A stretch of DNA of 64,000 nucleotides from Acaryochloris sp. CCMEE 5410 (lineage in GTDB: Bacteria > Cyanobacteriota > Cyanobacteriia > Thermosynechococcales > Thermosynechococcaceae), in NCBI RefSeq assembly GCF_000238775.2, contig NZ_AFEJ02000001.1, positions 1,550,001 through 1,614,000 of the forward strand, given 5' to 3'. Every line of letters starts with the position of its first letter. The first letter of the stretch is position 1. Shown here piece after piece: positions 29,759 to 38,729 of the stretch. The position numbers and the translations under genes were made by a program. The notes under the pieces were generated by a model, which ran no database searches, was not told the origin of the DNA, and saw only the letters and a list, made by a program, of their open reading frames with translations.

Positions 29759-31783
29759 CGATTTAGCAATCTCATGAAGAAAATGAACATGGACGCACAC
29801 GAGAAACTAATTTAGAATTGGGAATCCCATGAGGCTTGAACAAAGGATTTCGCCATTAATGCACTCAATCTTCGTGAAGTCCTTTTAGTGCATTATTTTG
29901 GCTAGGTGATCTAGCCTACATAGTCACTATTCTAAATTTTAGATATCTTGAGGAGCTGATATTGAGTGACACAAGAGGCTCTCACTCAGAAAAGACCACA
30001 CTCAAATGCCTTGTGACACTTCACTCCGCTTGAATGACTGATGCTCACGCCGTAACGACAGTAGGGATATGAGCAAGGTTGATGATTAGAATATTTGAAC
30101 TAGTTGCGTCACCAAAACCATCACCCCCCCAGAATCGTTGATGTAAAGAATAAGTTGGACGCTTTTTTATTTCAAGTCTTGTGGAAATATGAAGTATCCT
30201 AAATCAAATCTACCATAATCTTTGTGTTCCTTGACACAAGAAGTTGTGCTTTCATCACCAAGATTTACTAATGAGCATCTAACTATCTGTTTTAGGGCAA
30301 AAAATGGATGTAGCTTTTTTTTATACTGAAAAGTGGTTTTATTCCAGGATCAAAATTTAATCTATACACAAGTACTTATACATATTTTTTTAAGATCAAG
30401 TAAAATACTCAATAAGCTAAAAAACATCTATGGCTACCACTAAGAAGACTCAAAACGGTTATTGAGGTAGACAAACTTATATTATGAATGTCTATTTATA
30501 TAGCCATCACTCTAGTTATATCCTCAAAAAAGTAAGATATTTTTGGTCGGAATTATTTTTGATTTTAGAGATATGATATGAAAATGATCTAATTTGAAAT
30601 AAACTCGTTAATATACTCTGATAATATATCTTGAAAATAAAATTCATAAGAAGCTGAATGTCAAACTAATCTATCTATTAGAAAATAAGATTTATTTGAT
30701 GGTTAGTAAATGAAATTATGCGCATTCTTCTTATACTCATGTCCCATTTGTACTAATACCATTCTAAGCGATGAGATTTTACTCAGACGACTAAAAATAA
30801 AGACTTATAAAAATAGTGGCATTCCAATTTCCCGTAAGACTTCATACAATTTACTCTTCCATTTGGAAAGAATATGTAGCAGGTATCATTATTAGATTAG
30901 TCAATACCTTATACTTGTAAGATAAAATTCCATCAAGTCAGCAGATGTGATAAGCAAGTTAGTAAGACCAATGATTACTATAAAATCTATGCCTTACCCA
31001 CAAGTGGATTAAACGCATATGCAGAAGCATTTTTGGTGCTAAGACAAATGTTTCAATATCCCGTAGATTGGCCTTTTCCACAGCATCGTCAACGACAGAA
31101 TAGGGGTTCAACCTCCTCGCCGTGCCCACTAGGCATTCTCTGGGGCAAAGAATAAGGGGGGTTAGCTCACCTCAAGTCTTTTGCTGGTAAGTACTTCAGG
31201 ACTTGTGGGTAAGGCATAGACTATAAAATAGTGGAGGGAAGACCATACAAATTTTGAATACCATTCAAAATGTATTTAATACAAGAGATATATCAGCTTC
31301 TATAACGATAAATCTCACTATGCTTAGGTCAATTGGATAACTAACTTAGTAAGTCTGAATACTCTTAAGAGTGAACTTTGATAAATATGAAATAAGCAAT
31401 CAACTGCCTTTTTGTAACTAGCAATACAATTGAGATTCAATTCAGCAAAATCTTGGAACAGGCGCTATGGTCTCTCTGAGAGTAAAATATCCCGAACGAG
31501 TTCAAGAACGACTACTTCACTTCTAATACTAAGATGACAGAGTCAATAGAGTTGCGTTGATGAATGATAGTGATCAAGTCCAGCATAAATATCATCTATA
31601 TTAAGACATGCGTTCTCTTAAATTTTTATCTGACTAACTAATGATTGAGTATCAGCTTAAACATGTATAAGTAAATATATCCGGTTTTTAAAAGCTAGAT
31701 AAAACTAAGAGCTAGAGCTGAGGAATTAGAAAATTATTAATGTATTTTTCTACATTTTTTTTGCACAATAGGAGTTGGCATTA
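29759..31783 (+). other. 2-kb AT-rich stretch without an intact gene
   Basis: No convincing coding gene lies between the aminotransferase start and the tyrosine-autokinase start. It holds the 235-bp inverted-repeat element (30986-31220), a 9-bp inverted repeat TAATGCACT / AGTGCATTA (29857-29865 and 29887-29895) just upstream of the aminotransferase gene, and many stop codons in all frames. A 61-codon frame at 30710-30895 is the only open piece and has no recognisable homology. The rest may be a long upstream regulatory region for the autokinase gene or decayed sequence. I see no tRNA or CRISPR here. Confidence 0.6.
30986..31220 (+). mobile_element. 235-bp deletion-derivative/MITE with 20-bp perfect ends and 8-bp target duplication
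   Basis: The ends TCTATGCCTTACCCACAAGT (30986-31005) and its exact reverse complement (31201-31220) match at all 20 bases. The 8-bp direct repeat CTATAAAA flanks the element (30978-30985 and 31221-31228). Inside, a reading frame from 31006 to the TAA at 31153-31155 (49 codons) ends CPLGILWGKE and looks like the C-terminal tail of an IS transposase. So this is probably an internally deleted IS that can be moved only in trans. The parent IS family was not identified. Confidence 0.85.
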
Positions 31784-34417
31784 GTGTTAGCCTCTCAAAT
31801 CAGTAAATCAAGGAAATTTAGGCTAATCCTTCAACGCCATTGGCTACCATCTTCAGTAGCTTTCATTTTGGTGCTAACCCTCGGAACACTCGCAATAAAG
31901 CTGCTATACCAGCCTCTCTATGTCGCTGAGGGCCAATTGCGATTTACAAAAGTGAACCCCATTTCTAAACTCACTACATTAGGTACCGAAATTGGGAATT
32001 TAGATCCCCTTGATTTAGAGGGAAGGCCCCTTGAGACCGAATCTGCTGTCATTCAGTCCACGCCTCTTCTGCAAACAACCTTAAACAAACTAAGCACCCA
32101 GGAAGAGATTGATTACCCACTAGATCTCAAAGGTTTTCGGCAAAATTTTGTTATTGCAGATGTTAAGGGAACAGATATTCTCCGAATTACCTATAAATCC
32201 ATTAATTCTGAGCATGCTGCTGCCGCAGTAAATTTATTGATGGAGGTTTATCTTGAGAACCATCTTCAAGACAATCGAAACTCCATTGAGACGGCTAGCA
32301 AATTTATCTCAGAACGAATTCCTCAATCAGAAAAGACTGTTCAAAATGCTGAAAGAGCACTCCGACAATTTAAGCAGAAAAATCAGATTGTAGACCTGAG
32401 TAACCGAGAGCAAGATGCCGAGGCAAAAATTGCTGAATTACAAGGAAAAATCAGTGATGCCCAAGCTCAAATTGCACAACTTCAAACTGAAGCAAATGTA
32501 CTAAGTAATCAATTGGGCATGACGCCGCAACAAGCCATGGCAGCAGTTAGCCTAAGCCAATCTGCCGAGATTCGCGATGTGCTCACCCAGCTACAACAAA
32601 CTGAGTCTCAGCTCGCCCTACAGACTAACCAGCTTACGGCCACTCACCCTACGGTTCTCGGTCTAGCTCGGGATGTAAACAAATTAAAAGCTCTGTTCCA
32701 ACAACGTGCCCAGAAAATACTGGGGACAGAAGTAGCCGCCCCTGAACCCTTGATTGGTTCCCTGCAAGAAGAGTTGACTGCTGACCTCGTCAAATTAGAG
32801 GCCCAAAGACAAGGCTTAGTCAGTCAGGTCATTGCTCACTCAAAAACTTTAGAATCCTATAAGCAACAACTCAATATTTTCCCTGGTTTGGCAGAAAAGC
32901 AGCGAGAGTTAGAGCGAAAATTGGAGGCAGCACAGTCTACCTATGCTTTACTCTTGCAAAAACAGCAGGAGATTTTAGCTGAGGCGAATCAAAAAGTGGG
33001 GAATGCGCGAGTTTTGGTCCCCGCTCAAATTCCAAAATCGCCAGTTACACCGAGTCAAGCCGACTATTTGGCAACTGGATTATTAGGGGTGTTAGCCTTC
33101 TTCTCTACTGCCTACATACTGGAAACCCTGGATAAATCCATTCGGACTGTCGAAGACGCCGTGCATCAATTTGAGTATCCTCTATTGGGGGTTATTCCCG
33201 CGTTCGGGAATTCTAATCATTCGCTGTTTTACGATGGGGGATTACAACAATTAGCCCCTAAACTATTCCTCAGAGATTTTCCTGATTCACCGGTCAGTAA
33301 CGCCTTTCGAATGCTACAAGTTAGCCTAAAATCGATACAAACAGGCCGCCATTGCCAAACTTTAGTGGTGACAAGTACATCGCCCCAAGAGGGGAAATCA
33401 ACGGTGGTCGCAAATTTGGCCATGGCCCTTGCCCAGGCAGGAAATTACGTTCTGGTTGTGGACGGTAATCTTCGAAATCCGTTCCAAGACCGTATGTGGG
33501 ATGTCTCGAATGAATTCGGCTTAAGCAATGTCTTGTTTGGGCAGGCTGATTTAAAGTCAGCGACTCAATCGGTCACTGCCCATGTGGATGTAATGACAGC
33601 GGGTAATCTTCATGCCAATGCCATGGGGATCTTGGAATCAAAACATATGACTGTGATGCTCAATGCAGCCAAATCTACCTATCACTATGTTCTGATTGAT
33701 GCTCCTTCTCTAAACTCAGCAGCAGATGTATCTATTTTGGGAGGGCGAGCGGATGGCATTGTAATTGTGGTTAAACCTGGTATCGCCAACCTTCCCAATA
33801 TAGCTGCAGCAAAAGAGCTATTGATGCGCTCAGGACAACAAGTAAAGGGGCTGATTATCAATGGCGCTTTATCACAGGATCAACCCTACGGTACCTTCCA
33901 GGCTCACTCCATGAACGGTCAGGTGGCTCCCCAGCCTTTGCCAACCCCATCCTCTAGTATTTCGTTCAATCCAAATCCTTTCCCCGATTACACCCCTGAA
34001 GCCCCATCGCAGGTTTTAGTACAGCCGAAGAGTCAAGCCCCCGATGAACTCCCGTTGCGGGATTTACAAGATCAAGTTGAGCATTTGCGGGCAGTCTGGA
34101 TCCGATCGGTTCAGTTTGTAGATGAACAAGAAGAAGAGCTGGTTCAACTGCACCATACAGTGTCTGATTTGCAAGAGCAGATCCGCGATGCAGGCGGTTA
34201 CTCCCACAGTTCTTCGGCAGCAACGGATCTGATTCGGCTAGAGCTTCGGTTAGCCCATGAAAAAGAACGGTTGCGCTTGTTTGAAAAAACTTTGGCTGGG
34301 CAACGGCAACGTTTACAGTCCCAGCAGGCGGTTTTTCAACATCATCTAGGACTGCTCCAGCGACGGATTAAGCGAATTGTGGGCCATCTCAATCAGGATC
34401 ACCATTGGCATGCTTGA
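31784..34417 (+). CDS. polysaccharide tyrosine autokinase (Wzc-like BY-kinase) with coiled-coil tail
   Basis: The GGAG at 31771-31774 is nine bases before GTG 31784, which I take as start; a TTG at 31775 directly follows it and is less likely. The protein, about 877 residues, has an N-terminal Wzz domain with membrane helix (about 20-45), a long periplasmic coiled coil with GNVR-like region ending at a second membrane helix (DYLATGLLGVLAFFSTAYIL), and a cytoplasmic P-loop domain: Walker A TSPQEGKSTVVANLA, Walker A' LVVDGNLRNP and Walker B VLIDAPS. These proteins control polymer length and export by autophosphorylation. The Walker A' has Asn where the usual motif DxDxR has a second Asp. The final 130 residues are a coiled coil without a tyrosine cluster. 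Confidence 0.88.
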   Translation: MLASQISKSRKFRLILQRHWLPSSVAFILVLTLGTLAIKLLYQPLYVAEGQLRFTKVNPISKLTTLGTEIGNLDPLDLEGRPLETESAVIQSTPLLQTTLNKLSTQEEIDYPLDLKGFRQNFVIADVKGTDILRITYKSINSEHAAAAVNLLMEVYLENHLQDNRNSIETASKFISERIPQSEKTVQNAERALRQFKQKNQIVDLSNREQDAEAKIAELQGKISDAQAQIAQLQTEANVLSNQLGMTPQQAMAAVSLSQSAEIRDVLTQLQQTESQLALQTNQLTATHPTVLGLARDVNKLKALFQQRAQKILGTEVAAPEPLIGSLQEELTADLVKLEAQRQGLVSQVIAHSKTLESYKQQLNIFPGLAEKQRELERKLEAAQSTYALLLQKQQEILAEANQKVGNARVLVPAQIPKSPVTPSQADYLATGLLGVLAFFSTAYILETLDKSIRTVEDAVHQFEYPLLGVIPAFGNSNHSLFYDGGLQQLAPKLFLRDFPDSPVSNAFRMLQVSLKSIQTGRHCQTLVVTSTSPQEGKSTVVANLAMALAQAGNYVLVVDGNLRNPFQDRMWDVSNEFGLSNVLFGQADLKSATQSVTAHVDVMTAGNLHANAMGILESKHMTVMLNAAKSTYHYVLIDAPSLNSAADVSILGGRADGIVIVVKPGIANLPNIAAAKELLMRSGQQVKGLIINGALSQDQPYGTFQAHSMNGQVAPQPLPTPSSSISFNPNPFPDYTPEAPSQVLVQPKSQAPDELPLRDLQDQVEHLRAVWIRSVQFVDEQEEELVQLHHTVSDLQEQIRDAGGYSHSSSAATDLIRLELRLAHEKERLRLFEKTLAGQRQRLQSQQAVFQHHLGLLQRRIKRIVGHLNQDHHWHA

Positions 34418-34469
34418 TGGATTGTATGTTGCCCTTTCTGATTGCGGATCTACCTCAATAGCGAGGAAA

Positions 34470-34781
34470 CTAGGCTGAAGTTTTGAGGCTGTCTAAAACA
34501 GACGCTAATAAACCAGGGAATAGGTCATCGAGTTCTTCTCGCCGCAGAGAATTATGATGTTGAGTCCCTTCTTTGCGCGAATAAATCACACCAGACTCCC
34601 GCAAAATTTTGAAGTGATGGGAGAGGGTGGATTTCGCAATTTCACAATCGAAGGCATTGCAGGTCAATTCACCTGAAGTGGCTAGTTGATTCACAATATC
34701 TAGTCGCACGGGATCTCCCAGGGCGTACAACACAGCCGCCAAGGAGATCTGCTGCGGTTCTGGGTGGAACAAAATTTTCAT
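34470..34781 (-). CDS. ArsR-family transcriptional regulator
   Basis: The 103-residue winged-helix protein has the ArsR pattern: LYALGDPVRLDIVNQLATSG, then STLSHHFKILRESGVI as the recognition helix with wing residues RKEGTQHHNSLR. ArsR-family proteins repress genes until metal or oxidant binding releases DNA. Two cysteines in LTCNAFDCEIAKS (C-x4-C) sit in or next to the DNA-binding helices, so thiol or electrophile sensing is possible. It is divergent from thioredoxin across an 80-base gap that holds a perfect palindrome, the likely operator. No metal transporter is nearby. Confidence 0.9.
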   Translation of the reverse strand: MKILFHPEPQQISLAAVLYALGDPVRLDIVNQLATSGELTCNAFDCEIAKSTLSHHFKILRESGVIYSRKEGTQHHNSLRREELDDLFPGLLASVLDSLKTSA

Positions 34782-34818
34782 AGTTGCATTATGCCATGGG
34801 ATGATTTATATTTTAATT

Positions 34819-34835
34819 ATTCGAGATTCTCGAAT
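34819..34835. promoter_or_regulatory. putative ArsR operator
   Basis: ATTCGAGATTCTCGAAT is a perfect palindrome of two 8-base arms around a central T. It lies in the 80-bp gap between the ArsR start (34781) and the thioredoxin start (34862), where it could repress both genes. Confidence 0.7.
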
Positions 34836-34861
34836 ATACGAACAATTAAGGAGGCTCCATT

Positions 34862-35185
34862 ATGTCTTCTACTACTGCTATCAATGACACCACCTTTACT
34901 ACAGAGGTGCTTGAGAGCCAGCAGCCTGTTCTCGTTGATTTTTGGGCCCCTTGGTGTGGACCTTGCCGCATGGTCGGTCCCATCGTTGATGACATCGCTG
35001 CGGACTACCAAGATCAAGTCAAAGTCGTTAAGTTCAATGTGGATGAGAGTAGCGATGTTGCCAGTCGATATGGCATTCGTAGCATTCCCACACTAATCGT
35101 CTTTAAGGAAGGCCAACCCGTTGAAACGCTGGTAGGGGCATCTCCTAAAGCAACCTTGGTTGAAGCCTTAGACAAACATCTATAA
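34862..35185 (+). CDS. trxA: thioredoxin
   Basis: The 107-residue protein has the classic active site [18 protein letters not shown], the cis-proline segment [13 protein letters not shown] and the conserved C-terminal [16 protein letters not shown]. It is a cytosolic dithiol-disulfide reductant for reductases and redox-regulated enzymes. An AAGGAGG ribosome-binding site (34848-34854) precedes ATG 34862 at normal spacing. It is divergent from the ArsR gene and followed, 118 bases later, by an Old Yellow Enzyme gene on the same strand. Together they look like an oxidant/electrophile-responsive pair. It may not be the main cellular thioredoxin. Confidence 0.95.
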   Translation: MSSTTAINDTTFTTEVLESQQPVLVDFWAPWCGPCRMVGPIVDDIAADYQDQVKVVKFNVDESSDVASRYGIRSIPTLIVFKEGQPVETLVGASPKATLVEALDKHL

Positions 35186-35209
35186 GACTCCTGATTTTTC
35201 GTTCCTGAT

Positions 35210-35237
35210 GGTAAGGCGAAGCGCGCGCCGCCTCACC
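35210..35237 (+). terminator. hairpin between thioredoxin and Old Yellow Enzyme genes
   Basis: GGTAAGGCG (35210-35218) pairs with CGCCTCACC (35229-35237) with one mismatch. The loop is AAGCGCGCGC and a GTTTACTTTGTTTTG stretch follows. It may partly terminate or stabilise the thioredoxin transcript; it is not a strong canonical terminator. Confidence 0.4.
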
Positions 35238-35303
35238 GTTTACTTTGTTTTGCCTGGTAGGCAAGTTCAGTTCTGATACTCCAAACCAACAGGAAGAGTT
35301 TCC

Positions 35304-36404
35304 ATGTCTATTTCATCATTGTTTGACCCCATTCGTCTGGGTGCTGTTGACCTCCGCAACCGAATGGTAATGGCACCATTAACCCGAGGTCGATCCGGCC
35401 CGGATCGAATTCCCAACGCTTTAATGGCTGAGTATTACCAGCAGCGGGCGAGTGCAGGTCTGATTATTACAGAAGCGACTCAAGTTTCTGAGCAAGCGGC
35501 GGGCTGGTCTGAAACGCCAGGGATTTATTCTGAAGCCCAAATTCAGGCTTGGCGCCAGGTGACTGATGCCGTTCATCGGCAAGATGGCAAGATTTTCCTG
35601 CAACTTTGGCATACGGGACGGGCCTCTCATCCAGATTTTCAGTTGAATGGGGCACGACCGATTTCTGCCTCGGCGATTAAGCCAGCGGGTGAAGTTCATA
35701 CCCCGCAGGGTAAAAAAACATTTGTGACCCCCAGGGCTGTGAGTCTGGAAGAGATTCCAAGTATTGTTCAAGACTTTGCTCAAGCTACTGGCAATGCTCG
35801 AAAAGCGGGATTTGATGGGGTTGAAATCCATGGGGCTAATGGATACTTAATTGATCAGTTCCTTCGAGATGGCACCAACCAACGGCAAGACGCCTATGGG
35901 GGCACGATCGAAAAACGAGTCCGGTTTCTGTTAGAAGTTATCGAGGCGGTGGTGGATACCTGGAGTGCTGATCATGTTGGCGTTCGACTGTCTCCTACGA
36001 ATGCCTTTAATGACATGAGAGATAGTAATCCGATCGCAACCTTCACGCATGCAGCCCAAGCCCTCAATACTTATAATCTGGCCTATCTTCATGTCCTTGA
36101 AGCCTTGCCGGGTCATATGCTGGCGGTGGAAGGCGAGCGGGTGACTCCCTATATTCGACAGGTTTTTCAAGGTCCACTGATGATCAACGGTGGCTATGAT
36201 GCGGTCAGTGGTGCGGCTGCGATCGCAAACCAAGAAGCCGATGTAGTCGCCTATGGCGTCCCGTTTATTGCTAATCCTGACTTACCGGAACGCTTTGCTA
36301 AACAAGCCCCCCTCAATGAACCCGACCCATCCACGTTCTATACCCGGGGGGCAGAAGGCTATACGGACTATCCATTTTTAGACCCGTTAGAGACTGCCGC
36401 ATAG
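35304..36404 (+). CDS. Old Yellow Enzyme family alkene reductase
   Basis: The 366-residue FMN protein follows the NemA/OYE pattern: FDPIRLGAVDLRNRMVMAPLTRGRSG, FLQLWHTGRASHPDF, the substrate-binding IHGANGYLIDQFLRDGTNQR (His and Asn for the substrate carbonyl, Tyr for proton donation) and RQDAYGG. OYEs reduce activated alkenes such as maleimides, quinones and enals with NADPH. Such genes are often induced by electrophiles. The ArsR-thioredoxin-OYE arrangement fits that use, but co-regulation is inferred. A rho-independent terminator follows the stop. Confidence 0.93.
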   Translation: MSISSLFDPIRLGAVDLRNRMVMAPLTRGRSGPDRIPNALMAEYYQQRASAGLIITEATQVSEQAAGWSETPGIYSEAQIQAWRQVTDAVHRQDGKIFLQLWHTGRASHPDFQLNGARPISASAIKPAGEVHTPQGKKTFVTPRAVSLEEIPSIVQDFAQATGNARKAGFDGVEIHGANGYLIDQFLRDGTNQRQDAYGGTIEKRVRFLLEVIEAVVDTWSADHVGVRLSPTNAFNDMRDSNPIATFTHAAQALNTYNLAYLHVLEALPGHMLAVEGERVTPYIRQVFQGPLMINGGYDAVSGAAAIANQEADVVAYGVPFIANPDLPERFAKQAPLNEPDPSTFYTRGAEGYTDYPFLDPLETAA

Positions 36405-36440
36405 CAATGAGCAATTTTTCCTGATACTTTCCTAGATCGT

Positions 36441-36477
36441 CTCGTGGTTTCCCGTTGGGTGACTACGAGGCTTTTTT
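36441..36477 (+). terminator. rho-independent terminator after Old Yellow Enzyme gene
   Basis: CTCGTGGT (36441-36448) pairs with ACTACGAG (36462-36469, one G-T pair), with a CCC/GGG extension near the loop. A GCTTTTTT tract follows (36470-36477). Confidence 0.75.
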
Positions 36478-36490
36478 GATCGGTGAATTT

Positions 36491-36524
36491 GCACCTAAAA
36501 ATTAATGATGTATTTTTTAGGTGC
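36491..36524 (-). terminator. hairpin terminator between convergent genes (minus-strand DUF1348 gene)
   Basis: GCACCTAAAAA (36491-36501) is an exact inverted repeat of TTTTTAGGTGC (36514-36524). Read on the minus strand it lies about 20 bases after the DUF1348 stop and ends in A/T runs, as expected for a terminator usable in either direction. Confidence 0.6.
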
Positions 36525-36543
36525 ATTGTCTCAATCGGGGCCA

Positions 36544-37035
36544 TTACAACCCTAAGTCGGATAGGCCAGGATGATCGGCAGGACGGGGGCCTAAGGGCCA
36601 GTGGAATTTGCGATCGCCCTCCTGTATCGGCAGATCATTGATACTGGCAATACGGCGTTTCATGAGACCTAGCTCATTAAACTCCCAGTTTTCATTCCCA
36701 TAGGCGCGAAACCAACTCCCCGAATCGTCATGCCATTCATAGGCAAAACGCACAGCAATTCGGTTATCGTGGGTGGCCCAGAGTTCTTTAATCAGACGAT
36801 AGTCCAATTCTTTCGCCCACTTGCGCTGCAAAAAAGCCACAATTTCGGCACGACCTGAAACAAACTCAGCGCGGTTTCGCCAAACACTATCAACGCTATA
36901 GGCCAGAGATACTTTTTCAGGATTTCGACCATTCCAGGCATCTTCGGCAAAGCGGACTTTATCGGTTGCAGATTCGATATCAAAGGGAGGCAAAGGGGGT
37001 TTTGCAATATCTTCAGGCATAGGAAAACGATTCAA
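36544..37035 (-). CDS. DUF1348 / SnoaL-like (NTF2-fold) protein
   Basis: The 163-residue protein matches DUF1348, an NTF2-like family: [71 protein letters not shown] and a C-terminal [12 protein letters not shown]. The fold has a cone-shaped pocket used in other families for isomerase, hydrolase or binding roles; DUF1348 itself has no established activity. It is convergent with the OYE gene. A stretch of about 400 bases separates it from the divergent substrate-binding-protein gene. Confidence 0.88.
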   Translation of the reverse strand: MNRFPMPEDIAKPPLPPFDIESATDKVRFAEDAWNGRNPEKVSLAYSVDSVWRNRAEFVSGRAEIVAFLQRKWAKELDYRLIKELWATHDNRIAVRFAYEWHDDSGSWFRAYGNENWEFNELGLMKRRIASINDLPIQEGDRKFHWPLGPRPADHPGLSDLGL

Positions 37036-37433
37036 AGTAGAAAAACAATGAGCCTGGAGGGTTGGCTGGATTGCGGATTAGCCAAACCTAGAGCCACACT
37101 CAGTCCCCAAGGATAGGGAGTTCTGTTCCCTGAAAGGGTAGTCTATGATTCAAAATGCTATTTCCGAGGCAACACCAATTATTCTGAGGTTGTCTCTCTA
37201 TCGAGCAGCATTGGCCCCATAACGACGGGATATTTTACGCCTTAAGTCGTATTGAATTTTCTCAAGGGGCGTCTTTGAATAGAGGGGTTTAGTCTAGAAC
37301 GCTTCAGCCAGTAGAGTCTCCGCTATCAGTGCTGAGTCGTTGAGACCCATGAACCAACCCACTATCCGGGAGACAAGCGTTATCGTCTTTAGAGAAGTGG
37401 CGATCAGCAAATAGATTGTTTCGGCTAGCCACC
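37036..37433. other. 398-bp intergenic stretch between divergent genes
   Basis: I see no gene, tRNA or repeat here. It should carry the promoters of the DUF1348 gene (minus) and the lipoprotein gene (plus). Confidence 0.5.
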
Positions 37434-38690
37434 ATGGCTTTCTCTCAAAGTAGAAGACAGTGTTTATCCATCATCCTGCTCATGGCTTTGGGATGGCTAC
37501 CTGGATGTCAACTGCCTCGTCAGACTATACCTAATGAGGGAGCTTCGGGTAGCACGATTACCTTCGGTTCAGTCTTGGCTTTAGCTGGACAAGAAGAGGG
37601 GTTGGGCAATCGTATGAAGATCGGTTTAGAAACGGCCTTGAAGGATCAAAAAGTGAAAGGGCGATCCATTCGTCTGATCTTCAAAAACGACTATTACGAA
37701 CCGGCTAGTACTCGACAAGCCACCCAAGAAATCATCCAAGACCAGATCTTTTTAATGATTGGCAATGTGGGGACACCGACGGCCAAAGTATCTCTCCCCA
37801 TCCTGGCCGAACAGAATATTCCTGCGGTCGGCTTTTTCACCGGCTCGGGAATTTTGAGACCCGGCAAAGGTCCCATCGTTAATTATCGTGCCAGCTATGC
37901 GCAAGAAATTAAGGCGGTGGTTCAACTGGCAATTCGCAATGGAGTAACGCCTGAACAAATCTGTGCCTATGTCCAGAATGACAGCTATGGCATGTCTGGT
38001 TTAGCAGGGTTAAAGTCAGCCCTGATCGCGACAAAGGGCGATGCAGCGATTATTCAATCCTTTGACAAGATCCTTACTATGGCGGGGGATAATCCCCAAC
38101 GCAATCATATTGGCCCCGTTGGGGTCTATGCGCGCAACACGCCGAATGTAGTCCCTGGCTATCAGTCCATCAAAGCCTGGGAAAAAAACAGTGGCGTCAA
38201 GTGTCGCCTCATCGTCACAGTCGGCTCCTACAGTAACATTGCTCGCTTTGCCAGCCACCTGCAACAGCAAGGTGAAAAAAGGATTATCTCAGCGGTTTCC
38301 TTTACCGGAGGCGACGATTTTATGCTCGATTTAGAAGAGTATGGCATTCGTGACCGCGTGATCATGACTCACGTCGCTCCTCTCCTGGATTCCAACCTGC
38401 CCATCGTTCAAGAAGCGAGAACGAAACTGGAAAATGAATTTGGCCATGTCTCCTTAGAAGGCTACATTGTGGGCAAAATGACCCTGCGTATCTTAAAAGA
38501 TATTCCAGGAGAAATCACACGCGACAGTTTTATGCAGCAAGTTGCCCGTTCTCAGTTTGATTTAGGAGGCGTCACGATTAATTTTGTTGAGAACCATAAC
38601 CAAGGGTCAAATTTAGTGATCTTGAGCTACTTAACCCCTCAAGGATTCAGAACTTTAGACGCTGCAACCTTCAAAGCAATGCTCCAATAA
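37434..38690 (+). CDS. branched-chain-amino-acid-type substrate-binding lipoprotein
   Basis: The start is taken as ATG 37434 (MAFSQSRRQC). The N-terminus has a basic segment, hydrophobic stretch and the lipobox LPGC, giving a lipoprotein. The remainder is a periplasmic binding protein type 1 fold as in LivJ-type receptors: SVLALAGQEEGLGNRMKIGL, LIFKNDYYEPASTRQATQEI, then QIFLMIGNVGTPTA and a C-terminal lobe with SLEGYIVGKMTLRIL. No ABC permease or ATPase genes are adjacent, so it may act as an orphan receptor. It lies 39 bases before a second periplasmic-binding-protein gene on the same strand. Confidence 0.87.
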   Translation: MAFSQSRRQCLSIILLMALGWLPGCQLPRQTIPNEGASGSTITFGSVLALAGQEEGLGNRMKIGLETALKDQKVKGRSIRLIFKNDYYEPASTRQATQEIIQDQIFLMIGNVGTPTAKVSLPILAEQNIPAVGFFTGSGILRPGKGPIVNYRASYAQEIKAVVQLAIRNGVTPEQICAYVQNDSYGMSGLAGLKSALIATKGDAAIIQSFDKILTMAGDNPQRNHIGPVGVYARNTPNVVPGYQSIKAWEKNSGVKCRLIVTVGSYSNIARFASHLQQQGEKRIISAVSFTGGDDFMLDLEEYGIRDRVIMTHVAPLLDSNLPIVQEARTKLENEFGHVSLEGYIVGKMTLRILKDIPGEITRDSFMQQVARSQFDLGGVTINFVENHNQGSNLVILSYLTPQGFRTLDAATFKAMLQ

Positions 38691-38729
38691 CCGGAGGTTA
38701 AGTGTGCATCCTACTAGACAGTGACGTTG

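Noticed and set aside
30710-30895. 61-codon open frame starting MKLCAFFLYSC with a CPIC motif
   Set aside because: Short, AT-rich, Lys/Ile-heavy and no recognisable fold; could be chance in an AT-rich gap. Not called as a gene.
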